Part shown: positions 36,179 through 46,464 of the stretch, in pieces | Layout: every line of letters begins with the position of its first letter | How positions within the stretch are numbered: the stretch's first letter is position 1 | NCBI RefSeq assembly: GCF_002838065.1 | Contig: NZ_PIZU01000001.1 | Location: 124,001 to 188,000, forward strand | From: Mycobacterium hubeiense | GTDB taxonomy: Bacteria; Actinomycetota; Actinomycetes; Mycobacteriales; Mycobacteriaceae | DNA length: 64,000 nucleotides | Reading direction: 5' to 3' | Notes under the pieces: generated by a model | What the model was told of the DNA's origin: nothing | Databases searched by the model: none | What the model saw: the letters and a program-made list of their open reading frames with translations, nothing else | Made by a program: the position numbers and the translations under genes

Positions 36179-36958
36179 GTGAAAGCCGTCGTCAGCACGC
36201 TGCGCGCAGTACGCGCCGCCGTGCTCGCAACGGCTTCGCAGCTCCCGCGGCGCAGACTGTTCGCGATTGTCGCGGCGATTGTGATTCTTGTCGCAGTTGC
36301 GCTGTTGGTGCCGCTGCCTACCGCCGTGCAGCTGCGGGACTGGGCGACCTCGGTCGGTCCCTGGTTTCCGCTGGCGTTCCTGGCGGCCCACACGGTGGTG
36401 ACGATCTTTCCGTTCCCGCGCACCGCGTTCACGCTGGCCGCGGGTCTGCTGTTCGGCCCGGCACTGGGCGTGACGATCGCGGTGGTGGCCAGCACAGTCA
36501 GCGCGGTGGCCGCTCTGCTCCTGATTCGGGCAGCGGGCTGGCAGCTCAACCGCCTGGTCCGCCATCCGCGCATCGATTCGCTGGACGCTCGGCTGCGCCA
36601 GCGCGGCTGGCCGGCGATCCTGTCGATGCGGCTGATCCCGGCGGTGCCCTTCTCGGTGCTCAACTACGCCGCAGGCGTATCGGCGGTGCGGGTGGTGCCC
36701 TATGCGCTGGCCAGCCTGGCCGGGCTGCTGCCCGGCACGGCGGCCGTCGTCATTCTCGGCGACGCCCTCACCGGGAACGTCAGCCCACTGCTGTTCTTGA
36801 TATCGCTGTGCACCGCCAGCGTCGGCGTCGCGGGATTGGTCTACGAAATCCGCAGCCACCGTCGTCATCATCGGGCCCAGGAGACGGCCGAAGACGAACA
36901 GGTCGAACCACAAGAACCGCTGCCGGCTCAGAGCTTGCCGAACGCTACCGCCTGGTAG
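36179..36958 (+). CDS. DedA/TVP38-family membrane protein (Rv1491c-like)
   Basis: A 259-residue protein with a VTT (SNARE-associated) domain. An N-terminal helix (about 28-46) is followed by FPFPRTAFTLAAGLLFGP and LRQRGWPAILSMRLIPAVPFSVLNYAAG, the two re-entrant loop blocks with the conserved arginine and proline. A C-terminal helix and a charged tail close it. Family members are implicated in lipid-carrier flipping and membrane homeostasis; substrate unknown. GTG 36179 is the start. Its last 31 bases overlap the convergent hypothetical gene. Confidence 0.88.
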   Translation: MKAVVSTLRAVRAAVLATASQLPRRRLFAIVAAIVILVAVALLVPLPTAVQLRDWATSVGPWFPLAFLAAHTVVTIFPFPRTAFTLAAGLLFGPALGVTIAVVASTVSAVAALLLIRAAGWQLNRLVRHPRIDSLDARLRQRGWPAILSMRLIPAVPFSVLNYAAGVSAVRVVPYALASLAGLLPGTAAVVILGDALTGNVSPLLFLISLCTASVGVAGLVYEIRSHRRHHRAQETAEDEQVEPQEPLPAQSLPNATAW

Positions 36959-37464
36959 GTCCACCCTGCACCGTTGATGGTGGCCTTCAACGGCGTCTTG
37001 AGTTCGCTGGAGTTGAAGCGGTAGTTGTAGACCTCGCCGTACTGTCCGGTCTCAGTGAACGCATATGCAGTCCCGAACGAAACTTCGGTCTTCTGCCCGC
37101 GAAAACCGCTGGCTTGCAACGACAATTGCGGCACGCCAGCTTCCCACTCGACCATCCATTCCTGATCCGTCGCACGCACGGTGGTGGTGGGGGGATCGAA
37201 TCGCATCAGGACCTTGTACGCGCGCTCAAGATGCGCTTTGGCGAAGATCTCGTACCACGAGGCGTCCACGATCTTCCACTCCGCGACCAGATCGACACCC
37301 TCGGGCGCACCGCTGCGCACCCCCCACGGTGCAGTGGGCCGATTCAATCCCAAGAGCATGTGATAAAGCTGCTCCGGCGGCACCGGCGCAACGCCGGGAT
37401 CGGGTTTGCTTGTGCCCTTCAACCTGTCGAGAAAGCCCATGGGTGCAGTAAACACGACTGCCAT
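36928..37464 (-). CDS. Conserved hypothetical protein
   Basis: A 178-residue soluble protein. ATG 37464 has GAGGT eight bases upstream; ATG 37440 (MGFLDRLKG) is an alternative. Visible blocks are MLLGLNRPTAPWGVR, VAEWKIVDASWYEIFAKAHLERAYKVLMRFD and the C-terminal strand-rich WTYQAVAFGKL. The aromatic, alternating pattern suggests an alpha-beta barrel or lipocalin-like fold, but I cannot name a family. It stands alone, convergent to the DedA-like gene. Confidence 0.7.
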   Translation of the reverse strand: MAVVFTAPMGFLDRLKGTSKPDPGVAPVPPEQLYHMLLGLNRPTAPWGVRSGAPEGVDLVAEWKIVDASWYEIFAKAHLERAYKVLMRFDPPTTTVRATDQEWMVEWEAGVPQLSLQASGFRGQKTEVSFGTAYAFTETGQYGEVYNYRFNSSELKTPLKATINGAGWTYQAVAFGKL

Positions 37465-37573
37465 CGCGCTACCTCGCGAGACGCGCTAGCGATAAATTGA
37501 ATCGGACCCGGCGGCGCTATGGCCACCCCTACAACGGGTCGCTGACGGTCATTCCGGGATCGCCGCCCGCTCG

Positions 37574-37933
37574 TCACCCGCTAGCGTCGGGCCCCTTGAC
37601 CGTCAAGAACGCGAACGTCGCCAACAACCCGGCTGCGGGAATCGCGTTCACGGGTCGGTCTTTGACGCGGACGTGCGCCCCGACGGCGAGCACGAAATAG
37701 ATCGTCAGCATGAACGTGGTCAGCCGCGCCAGCCACGGGAACCGCGCGGCTGAGAGCAGGCCCACCGCGGAGGCCACCTTCACCACGGGCAGTATCCGGC
37801 GCACGCCGGGCGATAGGCCCAGCGTGTCGAACGACTTGGCGATGTAGAGCACCGGGATCGCACACGCCACCGCATCGCCGGCCTGCATCGCGGCCAGCGC
37901 AGCGTAGGCCTTGGGTGATGTGAGGACGCTCAT
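37574..37933 (-). CDS. DoxX-like four-helix membrane protein
   Basis: A 119-residue protein with four hydrophobic segments: LAAMQAGDAVACAIPVL, a central RRILPVVKVASAVGLLSAARF (the DoxX-type helix 2), LTTFMLTIYFVLAVGAHVRV and AAGLLATFAFLTV. It fits the small DoxX/DUF4267 families; function is uncertain. The ATG overlaps the stop of the SPFH gene (ATGA), so it is the third gene of the NfeD-SPFH-DoxX unit. Confidence 0.75.
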   Translation of the reverse strand: MSVLTSPKAYAALAAMQAGDAVACAIPVLYIAKSFDTLGLSPGVRRILPVVKVASAVGLLSAARFPWLARLTTFMLTIYFVLAVGAHVRVKDRPVNAIPAAGLLATFAFLTVKGPDASG

Positions 37934-39093
37934 GACTCTGCGCGGTGGGTCCCGCCGGACAGCTGCTGGGGCGCCGCCAAACCGCCCTCGACCGGTTTAC
38001 GCGCATCCGCCTCGGCCTTGGCGACGGCCCGTGCGATCTCCGGGTCGGTCTGAGTGGTGAACCAGTCGGCAACCTCTTCGCTGTCGTCTTCGGGCTTGGG
38101 CAGATTCTCGTCCGCGGGTGACGGCTGGTAGCGGAACACGCCGTCATCTCCTTGGACGCCAAGCTGTTTGGCGAAGCCCTGCAACGCCGCGCCGAAGTCG
38201 CTGGGCACCAGCCACACCTTGTTCGCCTCGCCCTTGGCCATCTGCGGCAGCGTCTGCAGGTACTGGTAGGCCAGCAGCTCAGGGGTGGGCCGGCCGGCCT
38301 TGATCGCGGCGAACGTCTTCTCGATCGCCTTGGCCTGGCCCTGGGCCTGCAGATACGCGGCGGCGCGTTCACCCTGTGCGCGCAGCATCCGGGACTGCCG
38401 GTCCGCCTCGGCCGCCAGGATCGCGGCCTGCTTGGCGCCCTCCGCGGCCAGGATCTGCGCCTGCTTCTGCCCCTCGGCCTGTTTGATCGCGGCTTCGCGG
38501 CTGCCCTCGGCGGTCAGGATCATGGCGCGCTTCTCGCGGTCGGCGCGCATCTGCTTTTCCATCGAGTCCTGGATCGACGGCGGCGGGTCGATGCTGCGCA
38601 ACTCGACACGCGCCACCCGCAGCCCCCAGCGGTTGGTGGCTTCGTCGAGCACGCCGCGCAGCGCCGTGTTGATCTGGTCGCGCGACGTCAGCGTCTGTTC
38701 CAGCGTCATCCCGCCGACCAGGTTGCGCAGCGTGGTGGTGGTCAACTGCTCCACACCGACGATGTAGTTGCTGATCTGGTACACGGCGGCCTGCGGGTTG
38801 GTCACCTGGAAGTAGACCACGGTGTCGATCTGGACGGTCAGGTTGTCCTCGGTGATGACGGGTTGCGGCGGAAACGACACCACCCGCTCACGCAGGTCCA
38901 CCCGGGCCCGGATGCGGTCGATGAACGGCAGCAGCAGGGTCAGCTGGCCGCTGACGGTACGGCTGTAGCGGCCCAACCGTTCGATCACCGCCGCCTCGGC
39001 CTGCGGTATGAGCGCCACCGATTTGGCCACGATGATCGCCGCGAATATGACCAGCACGATCAGAAAGATCAGGCCGGCGACGGCACCTTCCAT
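37930..39093 (-). CDS. SPFH/Band 7 (stomatin-like) membrane protein (Rv1488-like)
   Basis: A 387-residue protein. One N-terminal membrane helix (residues 5-27) precedes the SPFH domain (VIERLGRYSRTVSGQLTLLLPFIDRIRARVDLRE). A long coiled coil follows, rich in Glu/Ala/Gln (EGSREAAIKQAEGQKQAQIL), and a Pro-rich tail. Such proteins form large ring or cage assemblies at the inner membrane. It is paired with the NfeD gene 16 bases upstream, the usual partner of stomatin-like proteins. Confidence 0.93.
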   Translation of the reverse strand: MEGAVAGLIFLIVLVIFAAIIVAKSVALIPQAEAAVIERLGRYSRTVSGQLTLLLPFIDRIRARVDLRERVVSFPPQPVITEDNLTVQIDTVVYFQVTNPQAAVYQISNYIVGVEQLTTTTLRNLVGGMTLEQTLTSRDQINTALRGVLDEATNRWGLRVARVELRSIDPPPSIQDSMEKQMRADREKRAMILTAEGSREAAIKQAEGQKQAQILAAEGAKQAAILAAEADRQSRMLRAQGERAAAYLQAQGQAKAIEKTFAAIKAGRPTPELLAYQYLQTLPQMAKGEANKVWLVPSDFGAALQGFAKQLGVQGDDGVFRYQPSPADENLPKPEDDSEEVADWFTTQTDPEIARAVAKAEADARKPVEGGLAAPQQLSGGTHRAES

Positions 39094-39109
39094 GGGGGTT
39101 CCTTCCGGT

Positions 39110-39544
39110 TCAGGCGTTCTTCCAGACCACCGCGGTGGCCCCGTCGATCTGCACGACGGTCACGTGATCGCCCGGCTCGTAGACATCGTCATCGTTCAAC
39201 GGGCGCGCCGTCCAGACTTCGCCGTCGAGTTTGATCTGTCCCTCGTGTCGCGCCACCCGGTCCAGCACCAGCGCGCTCTTGCCTTCGAGCGCCTTGGCCG
39301 GCTCGGGCAAGCCTTGGCTGGCCGTGAACCGCCTGCGCAGCGCGGGCCGCACCAGCACCAGCAACAGGATCGACACCACGAGGAAAACCGCGCCGTCGGC
39401 CCAGATCGGCCAGTCGAACGCCCAACTCGACCCGGCGGCGGCCAGCGCTCCGCCGCTGAGCATGAGCAGGAACATGTCGCCGGTCAGTGCTTCGGCCCCG
39501 GCGAGCACCAGCGCGAGGATCAGCCAGATCAGCGGGACGGGCAT
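39110..39544 (-). CDS. NfeD-like membrane protein (Rv1487-like)
   Basis: A 144-residue protein with N-terminal helices (PLIWLILALVLAGAEALTGDMFLLML, then IWADGAVFLVVSILLLVLV) and a C-terminal OB-fold (KSALVLDRVARHEGQIKLDGEVWTAR). It is the short NfeD type without a protease domain. It acts with the SPFH protein encoded next. ATG 39544 has TAGGCT (39556-39551) six bases upstream, suggesting a leaderless start. Confidence 0.9.
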   Translation of the reverse strand: MPVPLIWLILALVLAGAEALTGDMFLLMLSGGALAAAGSSWAFDWPIWADGAVFLVVSILLLVLVRPALRRRFTASQGLPEPAKALEGKSALVLDRVARHEGQIKLDGEVWTARPLNDDDVYEPGDHVTVVQIDGATAVVWKNA

Positions 39545-39550
39545 GGGGCC

Positions 39551-39556
39551 AGCCTA
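39551..39556 (-). promoter_or_regulatory. Candidate -10 (TAGGCT) for the NfeD-SPFH-DoxX unit
   Basis: On the minus strand TAGGCT ends 6 bases before ATG 39544, giving a leaderless arrangement. It lies back to back with the -10 of the divergent gene. Confidence 0.35.
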
Positions 39557-39588
39557 TCGTGTAACCAGCCGGGAAACCGGTCGCCAAT

Positions 39589-39594
39589 TACACT
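39589..39594 (+). promoter_or_regulatory. Candidate -10 (TACACT) for the Rv1486c-like gene
   Basis: TACACT fits TANNNT, 9 bases before ATG 39604, so the transcript would be nearly leaderless. Confidence 0.35.
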
Positions 39595-39603
39595 GCGAGC
39601 ATC

Positions 39604-40452
39604 ATGTGGTGCCCGAGCGCGACGCTTTCGGTGTGGGCCAACGCCTGGTTGGCCGGTTTCGCCGCGCCCGACGACGTCCTCGACGCGTTATCGCACTGGG
39701 CGCCAAGACATTCCGTCACCGCCTATGACTCGGTGGCCGCCGGCCGCACGGGCCTGCCCTGGCCGGACCTCGACGACGCCGGCGCCGTGTCACTGCTGCA
39801 GACGCTGCGCACCGCGGTCGGTCCCCAGCAGGTGCCCGCAATCGGAGTGGCGCTGCCGGTGCCGGGTGATGTCCGGGGCCTGCCGGCCGGAACCCAGTTC
39901 CAGCGCGACGCGGTGGCCACCGGCGAGGCGATCGTCGTCACACGCGATCAGTCGACCAGCGTCGGGCTGGTACCGGACTTCGAATACCACGACACACAAG
40001 AAGACTCGGACTTCGATCCCGAACCTGCTGCCCTGTCGTGGACGGTGTATTCGGCCGCTGGCACGCCCCACACCGAGTACGTCGACCTCGGTGAGGCCGA
40101 ATACGCGCTGCGTTCCGCGGTCCGTTCGGCCGCCGACGCGCTCGGCGCGCTGCGCGTCGGCTCGACCGGCGTCGACGTCGACGATCCGCGAGCCCTCGTC
40201 GAACAGGTATTGGAAACCGGCCGCCATCACCGGGCACCCGACCATGCCCCGACGCGAGCGCTGCGGGTGCTGGAGAACGCCGCTCAGGTCGACGCGATCA
40301 TCACGGTGAGCTCGGGATTGATGCCCATCGGCTTGCAGTCGTCCTCGGAGGTGCAGATCGCCAGCGACGCACTGCGGCCGCTGACCGGCGTGGTGCGTAC
40401 GGCGCGGCTGGCTGCGCTCAACGCGATCCTGCGCTCGGCCTGGCTGCGCTAG
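39604..40452 (+). CDS. Conserved mycobacterial hypothetical protein (Rv1486c-like)
   Basis: A 282-residue soluble protein, similar in length and position to Rv1486c, which also sits between the NfeD and ferrochelatase genes. Visible parts include [19 protein letters not shown], an acidic middle ([13 protein letters not shown]) and a helical C-terminus. There is no signal peptide and no recognised domain. Its stop codon overlaps the ferrochelatase stop by 4 bases tail to tail. Confidence 0.8.
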   Translation: MWCPSATLSVWANAWLAGFAAPDDVLDALSHWAPRHSVTAYDSVAAGRTGLPWPDLDDAGAVSLLQTLRTAVGPQQVPAIGVALPVPGDVRGLPAGTQFQRDAVATGEAIVVTRDQSTSVGLVPDFEYHDTQEDSDFDPEPAALSWTVYSAAGTPHTEYVDLGEAEYALRSAVRSAADALGALRVGSTGVDVDDPRALVEQVLETGRHHRAPDHAPTRALRVLENAAQVDAIITVSSGLMPIGLQSSSEVQIASDALRPLTGVVRTARLAALNAILRSAWLR

Positions 40453-41459
40453 CCACAGCAGTTCGGCGAGCAGGGTGTGCCGTTGACGCTGAATCCATAG
40501 CCGGGCACCGCGTTTGGCCGCGCGACGCGTACGGGTTCCAGACCGAGGCGCAGCTCGTCGATCAAATCGACGACGAGCCGGGCGAATCGCGGGTCCGCGT
40601 TCGGGGTCGACGCCCGCGCGAACGCCATTCCCGCTTCTTCGGCCTGTAATCGCAATTCGTAATCGAGATCCCACACCACCTCGATGTGGTCGGCGACAAA
40701 GCCGATCGGGCAGACGATGACCGCCTTGGTGCCCTGCTCGGCGAGCCGTGCCAGGTGATCGGCGACATCGGGCTCCAGCCAAGGTATTTGAGGCGGACCG
40801 GAGCGCGATTGCCACACATGGTCATAGTCCTGATAGCCCGCGGCTTCGGCGACGAGGCGGGCGGCTTCGGCGACCTGGCGACTGTAGAGGTTGGGCCCGT
40901 GGCGCTCATCGGCCGCGACGGGAATCGAGTGCGCGGTGAAAACCAGCCGGGCCTCGCCGGGCACCGTTTGCGCCGCGGCGGCAATGGAATCCGCGAACAT
41001 CTCGACAAACAGCGGATGGTCGAAGAACTGGCGCAACTTGACCAACTCCGGCGCCCCCGCACCGGCCGCCCGTCGAGCCCGGGCAATGTCCTCGACGTAT
41101 TGCGTACAGCTGGAGTAGCCGCCCCACGCCGAGGTGGCGAACACCGCGGCGCGTCGTATCCCGTTGTCGCGCATCGCGGCAACAGTGTCCTCGACGTAGG
41201 GCTCCCAGTTGCGGTTGCCGAAGTACACCGGTAGGTCCAGGCCACGCGCGCCGAGTTCGGCTTCGACGGCCTTGATCAGTTCGCGGTTGATGCCGTTGAT
41301 CGGCGAGACGCCACCGAAATGCAGGTAGTGTTCGGCGACGTCGTCGAGGCGCTCCGGCGGGATTCCGCGGCCGCGGGTGACGTTCTCCAAGAACGGCCGC
41401 ACCTGTTCGGGCCCCTCGGGGCCGCCGAAGGACAGCAGCAGGACGGCGTCAAACTCCAC
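40449..41459 (-). CDS. hemH: Ferrochelatase (coproporphyrin type) with C-terminal Fe-S cysteines
   Basis: A 336-residue chelatase. [15 protein letters not shown] opens it, the catalytic histidine is in VFTAHSIP (about 177), and [17 protein letters not shown] is the second active-site block. The C-terminus carries Cys330, Cys334 and Cys335 (TPCSPNCC). M. tuberculosis ferrochelatase is known to hold a [2Fe-2S] cluster using such cysteines. In actinobacteria the substrate is coproporphyrin III (CpfC pathway). The start is GTG 41459. It follows inhA on the same strand after a 91-base gap with a large inverted repeat. Confidence 0.95.
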   Translation of the reverse strand: MEFDAVLLLSFGGPEGPEQVRPFLENVTRGRGIPPERLDDVAEHYLHFGGVSPINGINRELIKAVEAELGARGLDLPVYFGNRNWEPYVEDTVAAMRDNGIRRAAVFATSAWGGYSSCTQYVEDIARARRAAGAGAPELVKLRQFFDHPLFVEMFADSIAAAAQTVPGEARLVFTAHSIPVAADERHGPNLYSRQVAEAARLVAEAAGYQDYDHVWQSRSGPPQIPWLEPDVADHLARLAEQGTKAVIVCPIGFVADHIEVVWDLDYELRLQAEEAGMAFARASTPNADPRFARLVVDLIDELRLGLEPVRVARPNAVPGYGFSVNGTPCSPNCCG

Positions 41460-41479
41460 GGCCGGCCCTACCCAACTCG

Positions 41480-41536
41480 CGAGACTGTAGTTTTCGTGGC
41501 CGCTACTCGCACTTTTCCTCGCTAACTACAGTCTCG
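41480..41536. repeat. 13-bp perfect inverted repeat between inhA and hemH
   Basis: CGAGACTGTAGTT (41480-41492) is exactly complementary to AACTACAGTCTCG (41524-41536), with a 31-base loop. It lies in the 91-base gap between inhA and hemH. It could be a transcript-processing or terminator hairpin, or a copy of a dispersed palindromic repeat. No T-run follows on the minus strand. Confidence 0.6.
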
Positions 41537-41550
41537 ACGCCGCGCATAGG

Positions 41551-42357
41551 CTAGAGCAGCTGCGTGCTGGCGCCGCCGTCGGCGTAGATCACGGTGCCGG
41601 TGGTGGCGGGCAGCCAGTCGGACATCAAGGCGCACACCGTCTTGGCGACCGGCGTCGGGTCCTTCATGTTCCAGCCCAGCGGGGCGCGCTGATCCCAACC
41701 TTCTTCGAGGAGGGCGATCTGCTGGCCCGCCTCGTCGCCGAGCGCGCCGCCCACGATCGCGCTCATCGCCAGCGTCCGGATCGGCCCTGCCGCAACGAGA
41801 TTCGATCGCACACCGTACTTGCCGGCCTCGCGCGCGACGAACCGGTTCACCGACTCCAGCGCGCTCTTGGCGACGGTCATCCAGTTGTAGGCCGGCATCG
41901 CGCGGGTGGGGTCGAAGTCCATGCCGACGATCCCGCCGCCCGGATTCATGATCGGCAGCAGCGCCTTGGCCAGCGACGCGTACGAGTACGCCGAGATGTG
42001 GATGCCCTTGGAGACATCCTCGTACGGCGCGTCGAAGAACGGGTTGATGCCCATGCCGGACTGCGGCATGAACCCGATCGAATGCACCACACCGTCGAGC
42101 TTGTTGCCCGCACCGATCACCTCGGTGACGCGGTCGGCCAGCGTGGCCAGATGTTCCTCGTTCTGCACGTCGAGCTCCAGCAGCGGCGGCTTCGTCGGCA
42201 GCCGGTCGAGAATGCGCTCGATCAGCCGCAGCCGGTCGAAGCCGGTGCAGACGATCTCCGCGCCCGCCTCCTGTGCGACCTTGGCGATATAGAACGCGAT
42301 CGACGAGTCGGTGATGATCCCCGTGACGAGAATCCGTTTGCCCTCAAGCAGTCCCAT
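41551..42357 (-). CDS. inhA: Enoyl-ACP reductase, NADH-dependent (FAS-II; isoniazid target)
   Basis: A 268-residue SDR protein, one residue shorter than M. tuberculosis InhA and nearly collinear. The NADH site [10 protein letters not shown] is at 13-22, Ser93 in VHSIGFMPQ corresponds to Ser94, and the catalytic Tyr157/Lys164 ([11 protein letters not shown]) to Tyr158/Lys165. It reduces long-chain trans-2-enoyl-ACP in mycolic-acid elongation. Ser and Ile at the common resistance positions are the drug-sensitive residues. It is downstream of fabG1 by 23 bases. Confidence 0.98.
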   Translation of the reverse strand: MGLLEGKRILVTGIITDSSIAFYIAKVAQEAGAEIVCTGFDRLRLIERILDRLPTKPPLLELDVQNEEHLATLADRVTEVIGAGNKLDGVVHSIGFMPQSGMGINPFFDAPYEDVSKGIHISAYSYASLAKALLPIMNPGGGIVGMDFDPTRAMPAYNWMTVAKSALESVNRFVAREAGKYGVRSNLVAAGPIRTLAMSAIVGGALGDEAGQQIALLEEGWDQRAPLGWNMKDPTPVAKTVCALMSDWLPATTGTVIYADGGASTQLL

Positions 42358-42380
42358 GTCAGTCCTTATCTGTTTGGGGC

Positions 42381-43196
<816 letters not shown>

Positions 43197-44204
43197 CTAG
43201 CCGGGCAGCCGGCGGTTGATCAGCAGCGCCGCCAACGCCGCCAGCGCCAGGATCACCGACCCGAGCCGCAGCCAGCCCACGCTGGCGTCGCCCTTGATGG
43301 TTTCGTAGCCGATCTGCTGCTGCAGATTCGAGTAGACCTCACGCAGCTGTTCGAGGCTGGACGCGGTGAATGCCTCGCCGCCGGACAGGTCGGCGATCTT
43401 CTTGAGCATCTCGTCGTCGACGGGCACCGGCTGGCGCTGTTCGTTGATCTCGACATAGCCGTACGGCGTGCCGAACGAGATCGTCGAAATCGGCACCCCC
43501 TGATCCTTGGCGGTACGTGCGGCGGTGAAGGCGCCCTTGGGATTGTCGGGGTTCGACGGCACTGTTTCCTTGCCGTCGGAGAACAGCACGATGCGCGCGG
43601 GCGGCGGGTCGTCGCCGCCGCCGATCACCGCGCCCACCGTCGCAATGGCCTGCAGCGCGGTGAAAATGCCTTCGCCGGTGGCGGTTCGGTCGGCGAACTG
43701 CAGTTTGTCGATCGCGTTCTTGGTGGCTTCGCGGTTGGTGGTCGGCGACACGAGCACCGTCGCGGTGCCGGCGTAGGCGATCAACCCCAGGTTGATACCG
43801 GGGGTGAGCTCATCGGCGAACTGCTTGGAGGCTTCCTGCGCGGCCGCCATCCGGCTCGGCGACACATCGGTGGCCCGCATCGACTGCGAGACGTCGATCA
43901 CCAGCATCACCACCGCGCGGTTACGCGGAATGCGCACGTCATGCGTCGGCCCGGCCATCGCGACGGTGAGCAACAGCAGCGACGCCACCAGCAGGATCGC
44001 CGGCAGGTGCCGCCAGCGGCTGGGCCGCTTGGGCGCCACGCTTTCCAGCAGCTCCATGTTCGCGAACCGCAGCATGCGCTTGTGCCGGGCCACCTGGACG
44101 ATCACGTACAGGCCGACCAGCCCCAGGATCGCGAACAGGAACAAGAAGAACCACGGATGTTCGAATCCCGACAGGGTCATCGGGCCGAGCAACGGTAATG
44201 TCAT
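43197..44204 (-). CDS. VWA-domain membrane protein (Rv1481-like)
   Basis: A 335-residue protein from ATG 44204 ([13 protein letters not shown]), matching the known M. tuberculosis start; the frame extends upstream to 44252. Two N-terminal helices (about 13-35 and 63-80), a von Willebrand A domain with the MIDAS motif DVSQSM and FSDGKET, and a C-terminal helix before RRLPG are visible. It is the BatA/BatB-like member of the MoxR1-DUF58-VWA unit, thought to act as a chaperone or metal-insertion system for envelope proteins. Confidence 0.93.
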   Translation of the reverse strand: MTLPLLGPMTLSGFEHPWFFLFLFAILGLVGLYVIVQVARHKRMLRFANMELLESVAPKRPSRWRHLPAILLVASLLLLTVAMAGPTHDVRIPRNRAVVMLVIDVSQSMRATDVSPSRMAAAQEASKQFADELTPGINLGLIAYAGTATVLVSPTTNREATKNAIDKLQFADRTATGEGIFTALQAIATVGAVIGGGDDPPPARIVLFSDGKETVPSNPDNPKGAFTAARTAKDQGVPISTISFGTPYGYVEINEQRQPVPVDDEMLKKIADLSGGEAFTASSLEQLREVYSNLQQQIGYETIKGDASVGWLRLGSVILALAALAALLINRRLPG

Positions 44205-44226
44205 GTGCGGCTTGTCATTTCGGTTG

Positions 44227-45183
44227 TTAACGTCTCCCGGCCAATGCGCCACGGCGGCGATTGGCGACGAACCGGACCACGTCGGCGATCCAGTCCCGGT
44301 CGGTACGAAGACTCAGCAGCGGCGCACCGCAGCGCCGCAGTGTGCGCTCCACCTCGGCGCGGTGGGCCGCCGCGGCCTTCTCGAAATCGTCGCGCAGTTG
44401 TTCGTCGATGGTGAACTCGCGGGTGACACCGGATTCGGTGTCCTGCAGGATGACGTCGCCGACGGGCGGCAGTTCGACATCGCGCGGGTCGAGGATTTCG
44501 ATGCCGAGCACCTCATGACGCCCCGAGATCGCGCGCAGCGGGCGCATCCAGTTGATCGGGCCCAGGAAGTCGCTGATGATCACCGCCATCCCGCGGCGGC
44601 GCTCCGGGCGGCGCAGCGCGTCGATGGCGGCGGCAAGGTCGCCCCGCACACCCAGCGGCGCCTTCGGCGTGGTCGCGATCGCCCGCAGCACTTCCTGCTC
44701 GTGCATCCGCCCGCTCAATGCGGGCACCCGACGCATGGTGTCGCCGTTGGAGATGATGGCCCCCAGCCGGTTGCCGCCGCCGCTGTTGAGGAACGCGATC
44801 GACGCGGCGGCCGCGACGGCCAGGTCGCGCTTCTCGCAGCCGGCGGTGCCGAAGTCCAGGCTGGCCGACACGTCGACCACCAGCCAGGTCTCCAGCTCGC
44901 GGTCGGCGATCATCTGGCGTACGTGCGGCACCGTTGTACGCGCCGTCACCGACCAGTCCATCCGGCGCACGTCGTCACCGGGCTGGTAGATCCGCGACTC
45001 CCCCGGCTCGCTGCCAGGTCCGGGCAGCAGTCCGAGGTGATCGCCGTGCAGCACGCCGTCGAGCTTGCGGCGCACCGTCAGCTCCAGCTTGCGCAGCGCC
45101 GCCGTCAGTGCGGGATCACGGATCTCCCCGCGTTGCAGTGACGGGAGGTCGACCCTGCGGTTGGACCGCGAAGGACTAGTCAC
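44227..45183 (-). CDS. DUF58-domain protein (Rv1480-like)
   Basis: A 318-residue protein from GTG 45183, which overlaps the moxR1 stop (GTGA). The DUF58 hallmark is [19 protein letters not shown], followed by the VWA-like core [11 protein letters not shown]. It is the standard partner of MoxR ATPases. It lacks a membrane segment, so it is cytoplasmic, probably linking MoxR1 to the membrane VWA protein. The frame continues upstream to 45483 only as a moxR1 shadow. Confidence 0.93.
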   Translation of the reverse strand: MTSPSRSNRRVDLPSLQRGEIRDPALTAALRKLELTVRRKLDGVLHGDHLGLLPGPGSEPGESRIYQPGDDVRRMDWSVTARTTVPHVRQMIADRELETWLVVDVSASLDFGTAGCEKRDLAVAAAASIAFLNSGGGNRLGAIISNGDTMRRVPALSGRMHEQEVLRAIATTPKAPLGVRGDLAAAIDALRRPERRRGMAVIISDFLGPINWMRPLRAISGRHEVLGIEILDPRDVELPPVGDVILQDTESGVTREFTIDEQLRDDFEKAAAAHRAEVERTLRRCGAPLLSLRTDRDWIADVVRFVANRRRGALAGRR

Positions 45184-46319
45184 CGACCACTGGCCGCTGC
45201 CGCTGCGGCGGGCACGACGGGCGGCACCGAATGCCCTTGCTGCGGAATGGCGTTGACCTGCGGCAGGGCGACGGTCTGCAGGATGCGGTTGATCACCGTC
45301 TCCGGTGAGATCTCGTCGGCCAGCGCGTCGTAGGTGAGCACCAGTCGGTGGCGCAGCACGTCGGGGATGACCTCGACGACGTCCTGCGGGATCACATAGT
45401 CGCGACCGCGCACCAGCGCGAGGGCCCGCGCCGCGGCGATGATGCCCAGCGAGGCGCGCGGCGAGGCACCGTAGGCGATCCACGCCTTGGCATCGGGCAT
45501 GCCGAACTTCTCCGGCTCACGGGTGGCGGTCACCACCCGCACCACGTAGTCGACCAGCGCGTGGTGCACGAAGGTGTTGGCGGCCACGTCCTGCAGCCGC
45601 AGCAGGTCGCCGGGCGCCAGAATCTGCTTGGGTGTCGGCGGTTTGACGCCCATCCGGTAGATGATCTCGCGCTCTTCCTCCGGCGTCGGGTAGTCGATGT
45701 TGATCTTGAACAGGAAGCGGTCGCGCTGCGCCTCGGGCAGCGCGTAGACGCCCTCCTGCTCGATCGGGTTCTGGGTGGCCATCACCAGGAACGGGTCGGG
45801 CATCGGGAAGGTCTTGCCGCCGATGGAGATCTTGCGCTCGGCCATCACCTCGAGCAGCGCGGACTGCACCTTGGCCGGCGCGCGGTTGATCTCGTCGGCC
45901 AGCAGGAAGTTGACCACCACCGGGCCGAGTTCGATGTCGAACTCCTCCTTGCCCTGGCGGAAGATCCGGGTGCCGACGATGTCGGTGGGCACCAGGTCTG
46001 GGGTGAACTGGATGCGCGCGAACGTGCCGCCGACGACCTTGGCGAAGGTCTCCACGGCCAGCGTCTTCGCGACGCCGGGCACGCCCTCGAGCAGCACGTG
46101 GCCCTTGGCCAACAGGCCGACGAGCATCCGCTCGACCAGTTGGTCCTGGCCGACGATGATCCGCTTGACCTCGAAGATGGCCCGCTCCAGCGTGTGCACC
46201 TCGCCTTGTAGGCCACCGTTGTTCGGTGCGGGTCCGGCGGCGTTGGGAGGGTAGCCCTGCGCCGGTGCCGAGCCGGAATAGCCTCCGGCGCCCTGCGGCG
46301 GCCCACTCGGTGACGTCAT
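45180..46319 (-). CDS. moxR1: MoxR-family AAA+ ATPase
   Basis: A 379-residue protein from ATG 46319, which has GGGAGGA eight bases upstream. A Pro/Gly-rich N-terminus (1-38) precedes the AAA+ core: Walker A GVPGVAKT at 79-86, Walker B LLADEINRA, sensor 1 ATQNPIEQEG and PEAQRDRFLF. MoxR ATPases are chaperones for assembly or activation of specific complexes. Lying between ripAB and fabG1-inhA suggests a role in envelope biogenesis. It starts 145 bases after ripB ends. Confidence 0.95.
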   Translation of the reverse strand: MTSPSGPPQGAGGYSGSAPAQGYPPNAAGPAPNNGGLQGEVHTLERAIFEVKRIIVGQDQLVERMLVGLLAKGHVLLEGVPGVAKTLAVETFAKVVGGTFARIQFTPDLVPTDIVGTRIFRQGKEEFDIELGPVVVNFLLADEINRAPAKVQSALLEVMAERKISIGGKTFPMPDPFLVMATQNPIEQEGVYALPEAQRDRFLFKINIDYPTPEEEREIIYRMGVKPPTPKQILAPGDLLRLQDVAANTFVHHALVDYVVRVVTATREPEKFGMPDAKAWIAYGASPRASLGIIAAARALALVRGRDYVIPQDVVEVIPDVLRHRLVLTYDALADEISPETVINRILQTVALPQVNAIPQQGHSVPPVVPAAAAAASGR

Positions 46320-46464
46320 CAAACGGTCCTCCCACTGATCTCTCGTCGACGTGCTCACACGCCCGGTCATGCGCGGGCAGCCTGGTGCCCGCCGTCAACT
46401 ATTCCAGGCACTTCGTGATCCGTCGACGTTGGCCGGGACTGCTCAGCGTTAGCTCAGGCCCCGC

